NCBI GenBank assembly: GCA_016302935.1
Contig: JAEDMO010000055.1
Span: 1 to 5,027, forward strand
Direction: 5' to 3'
Source: Bacilli bacterium
GTDB taxonomy: Bacteria > Bacillota_I > Bacilli_A > RF39 > UBA660
DNA length: 5,027 bases
Positions 4,893 through 5,027 of the stretch are shown here, one piece after another. The notes under the pieces were generated by a model. The model saw only the letters and a list, made by a program, of their open reading frames with translations, searched no databases and was not told the origin of the DNA. Numbering within the stretch: position 1 is the first letter of the stretch; each line of letters opens with the position of its first letter. A program made the position numbers and the translations under genes.

Positions 4893-4904
4893 TAATTATG
4901 TACC

Positions 4905-4979
4905 GCGGACGTGGTTCAATGGTTAGAATACGGCCTTGCCAAGGCTGTGGTGGGGGTTCGATTCCCCTCGTCCGCTCCA
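4905..4979 (+). tRNA. tRNA-Gly (anticodon GCC)
   Basis: A full cloverleaf is visible. The acceptor stem is GCGGACG (4905-4911) with CGTCCGC (4969-4975). The D stem is GTTC/GAAT with a loop containing GG. The anticodon stem is CGGCC/GGCTG around loop TTGCCAA, with GCC in the anticodon position. The variable loop is 4 nt, and the T stem GGGGG/CCCCT encloses TTCGATT. The discriminator base is T, usual for bacterial glycine tRNA, and the 3' CCA is encoded (4977-4979). Its 3' end runs straight into a terminator, so no element is integrated at this tRNA within the window. Confidence 0.97.
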
Positions 4980-4988
4980 TATAAAATC

Positions 4989-5023
4989 AAAGTACACCGA
5001 AAGGTGTACTTTTTATTTTTTTT
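4989..5023 (+). terminator. Intrinsic terminator of tRNA-Gly
   Basis: AAAGTACACC and GGTGTACTTT form a perfect 10-bp stem closed by a GAAA tetraloop, followed by TT, A and eight T. It begins 10 nt after the tRNA CCA, so the tRNA is a single-gene transcript. The symmetric stem also has A-rich flanks on the other strand, but the long T-run is on the plus strand. Confidence 0.92.
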
Positions 5024-5027
5024 CATT

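Noticed and set aside
4905..4979. tRNA-Gly as integration site of the element
   Set aside because: The tRNA is complete, runs straight into its terminator, and no copy of its 3' end is seen near the recombinase.

Overview
The window is AT-rich bacterial DNA with strong purine-rich Shine-Dalgarno sites, TTG start use, TGA used as a stop (so not the Mycoplasma code) and many hairpin-plus-T-run terminators. Together with an ffh gene and a small CotD-like spore coat gene, this points to a low-GC member of the Bacillota (Clostridia or Erysipelotrichia-like Bacilli). The species cannot be named from the sequence.

The layout falls into two halves. The right half (about 3110-5027) looks like chromosomal backbone. 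It holds a plus-strand tRNA-Gly(GCC) with its own promoter and terminator, a divergent minus-strand ffh (SRP GTPase) with its own promoter, and a short CotD-like gene with a very strong ribosome binding site and a sigma-K-like -10 element. The left half (1 to about 2830) looks accessory. On the minus strand it holds a small acidic protein of unknown family, overlapped by 4 nt by a large serine recombinase that starts at TTG. A Bro-N/DinD-like gene follows, then the first 13 codons of a further gene that leaves the window. A gene-poor stretch (2783-3176) separates the halves. It has two minus-strand terminators, four copies of a TTGCTCC motif, a long inverted repeat, a palindrome and possible coding debris, and it is the likeliest place for a mobile-element boundary.

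The most interesting point is the Bro-N/DinD-like promoter. Its -35 lies in the last codons of the recombinase gene, and its 17-bp spacer is filled by a 16-bp palindrome close to the Gram-positive LexA (SOS) box. This predicts that the gene and the one after it are induced by DNA damage, next to a site-specific recombinase. DinD itself is a damage-inducible gene in E. coli, so family and operator agree. The small protein and the recombinase appear translationally coupled, but I see no clear promoter for them and a good terminator lies just upstream. Their transcription is therefore an open question.
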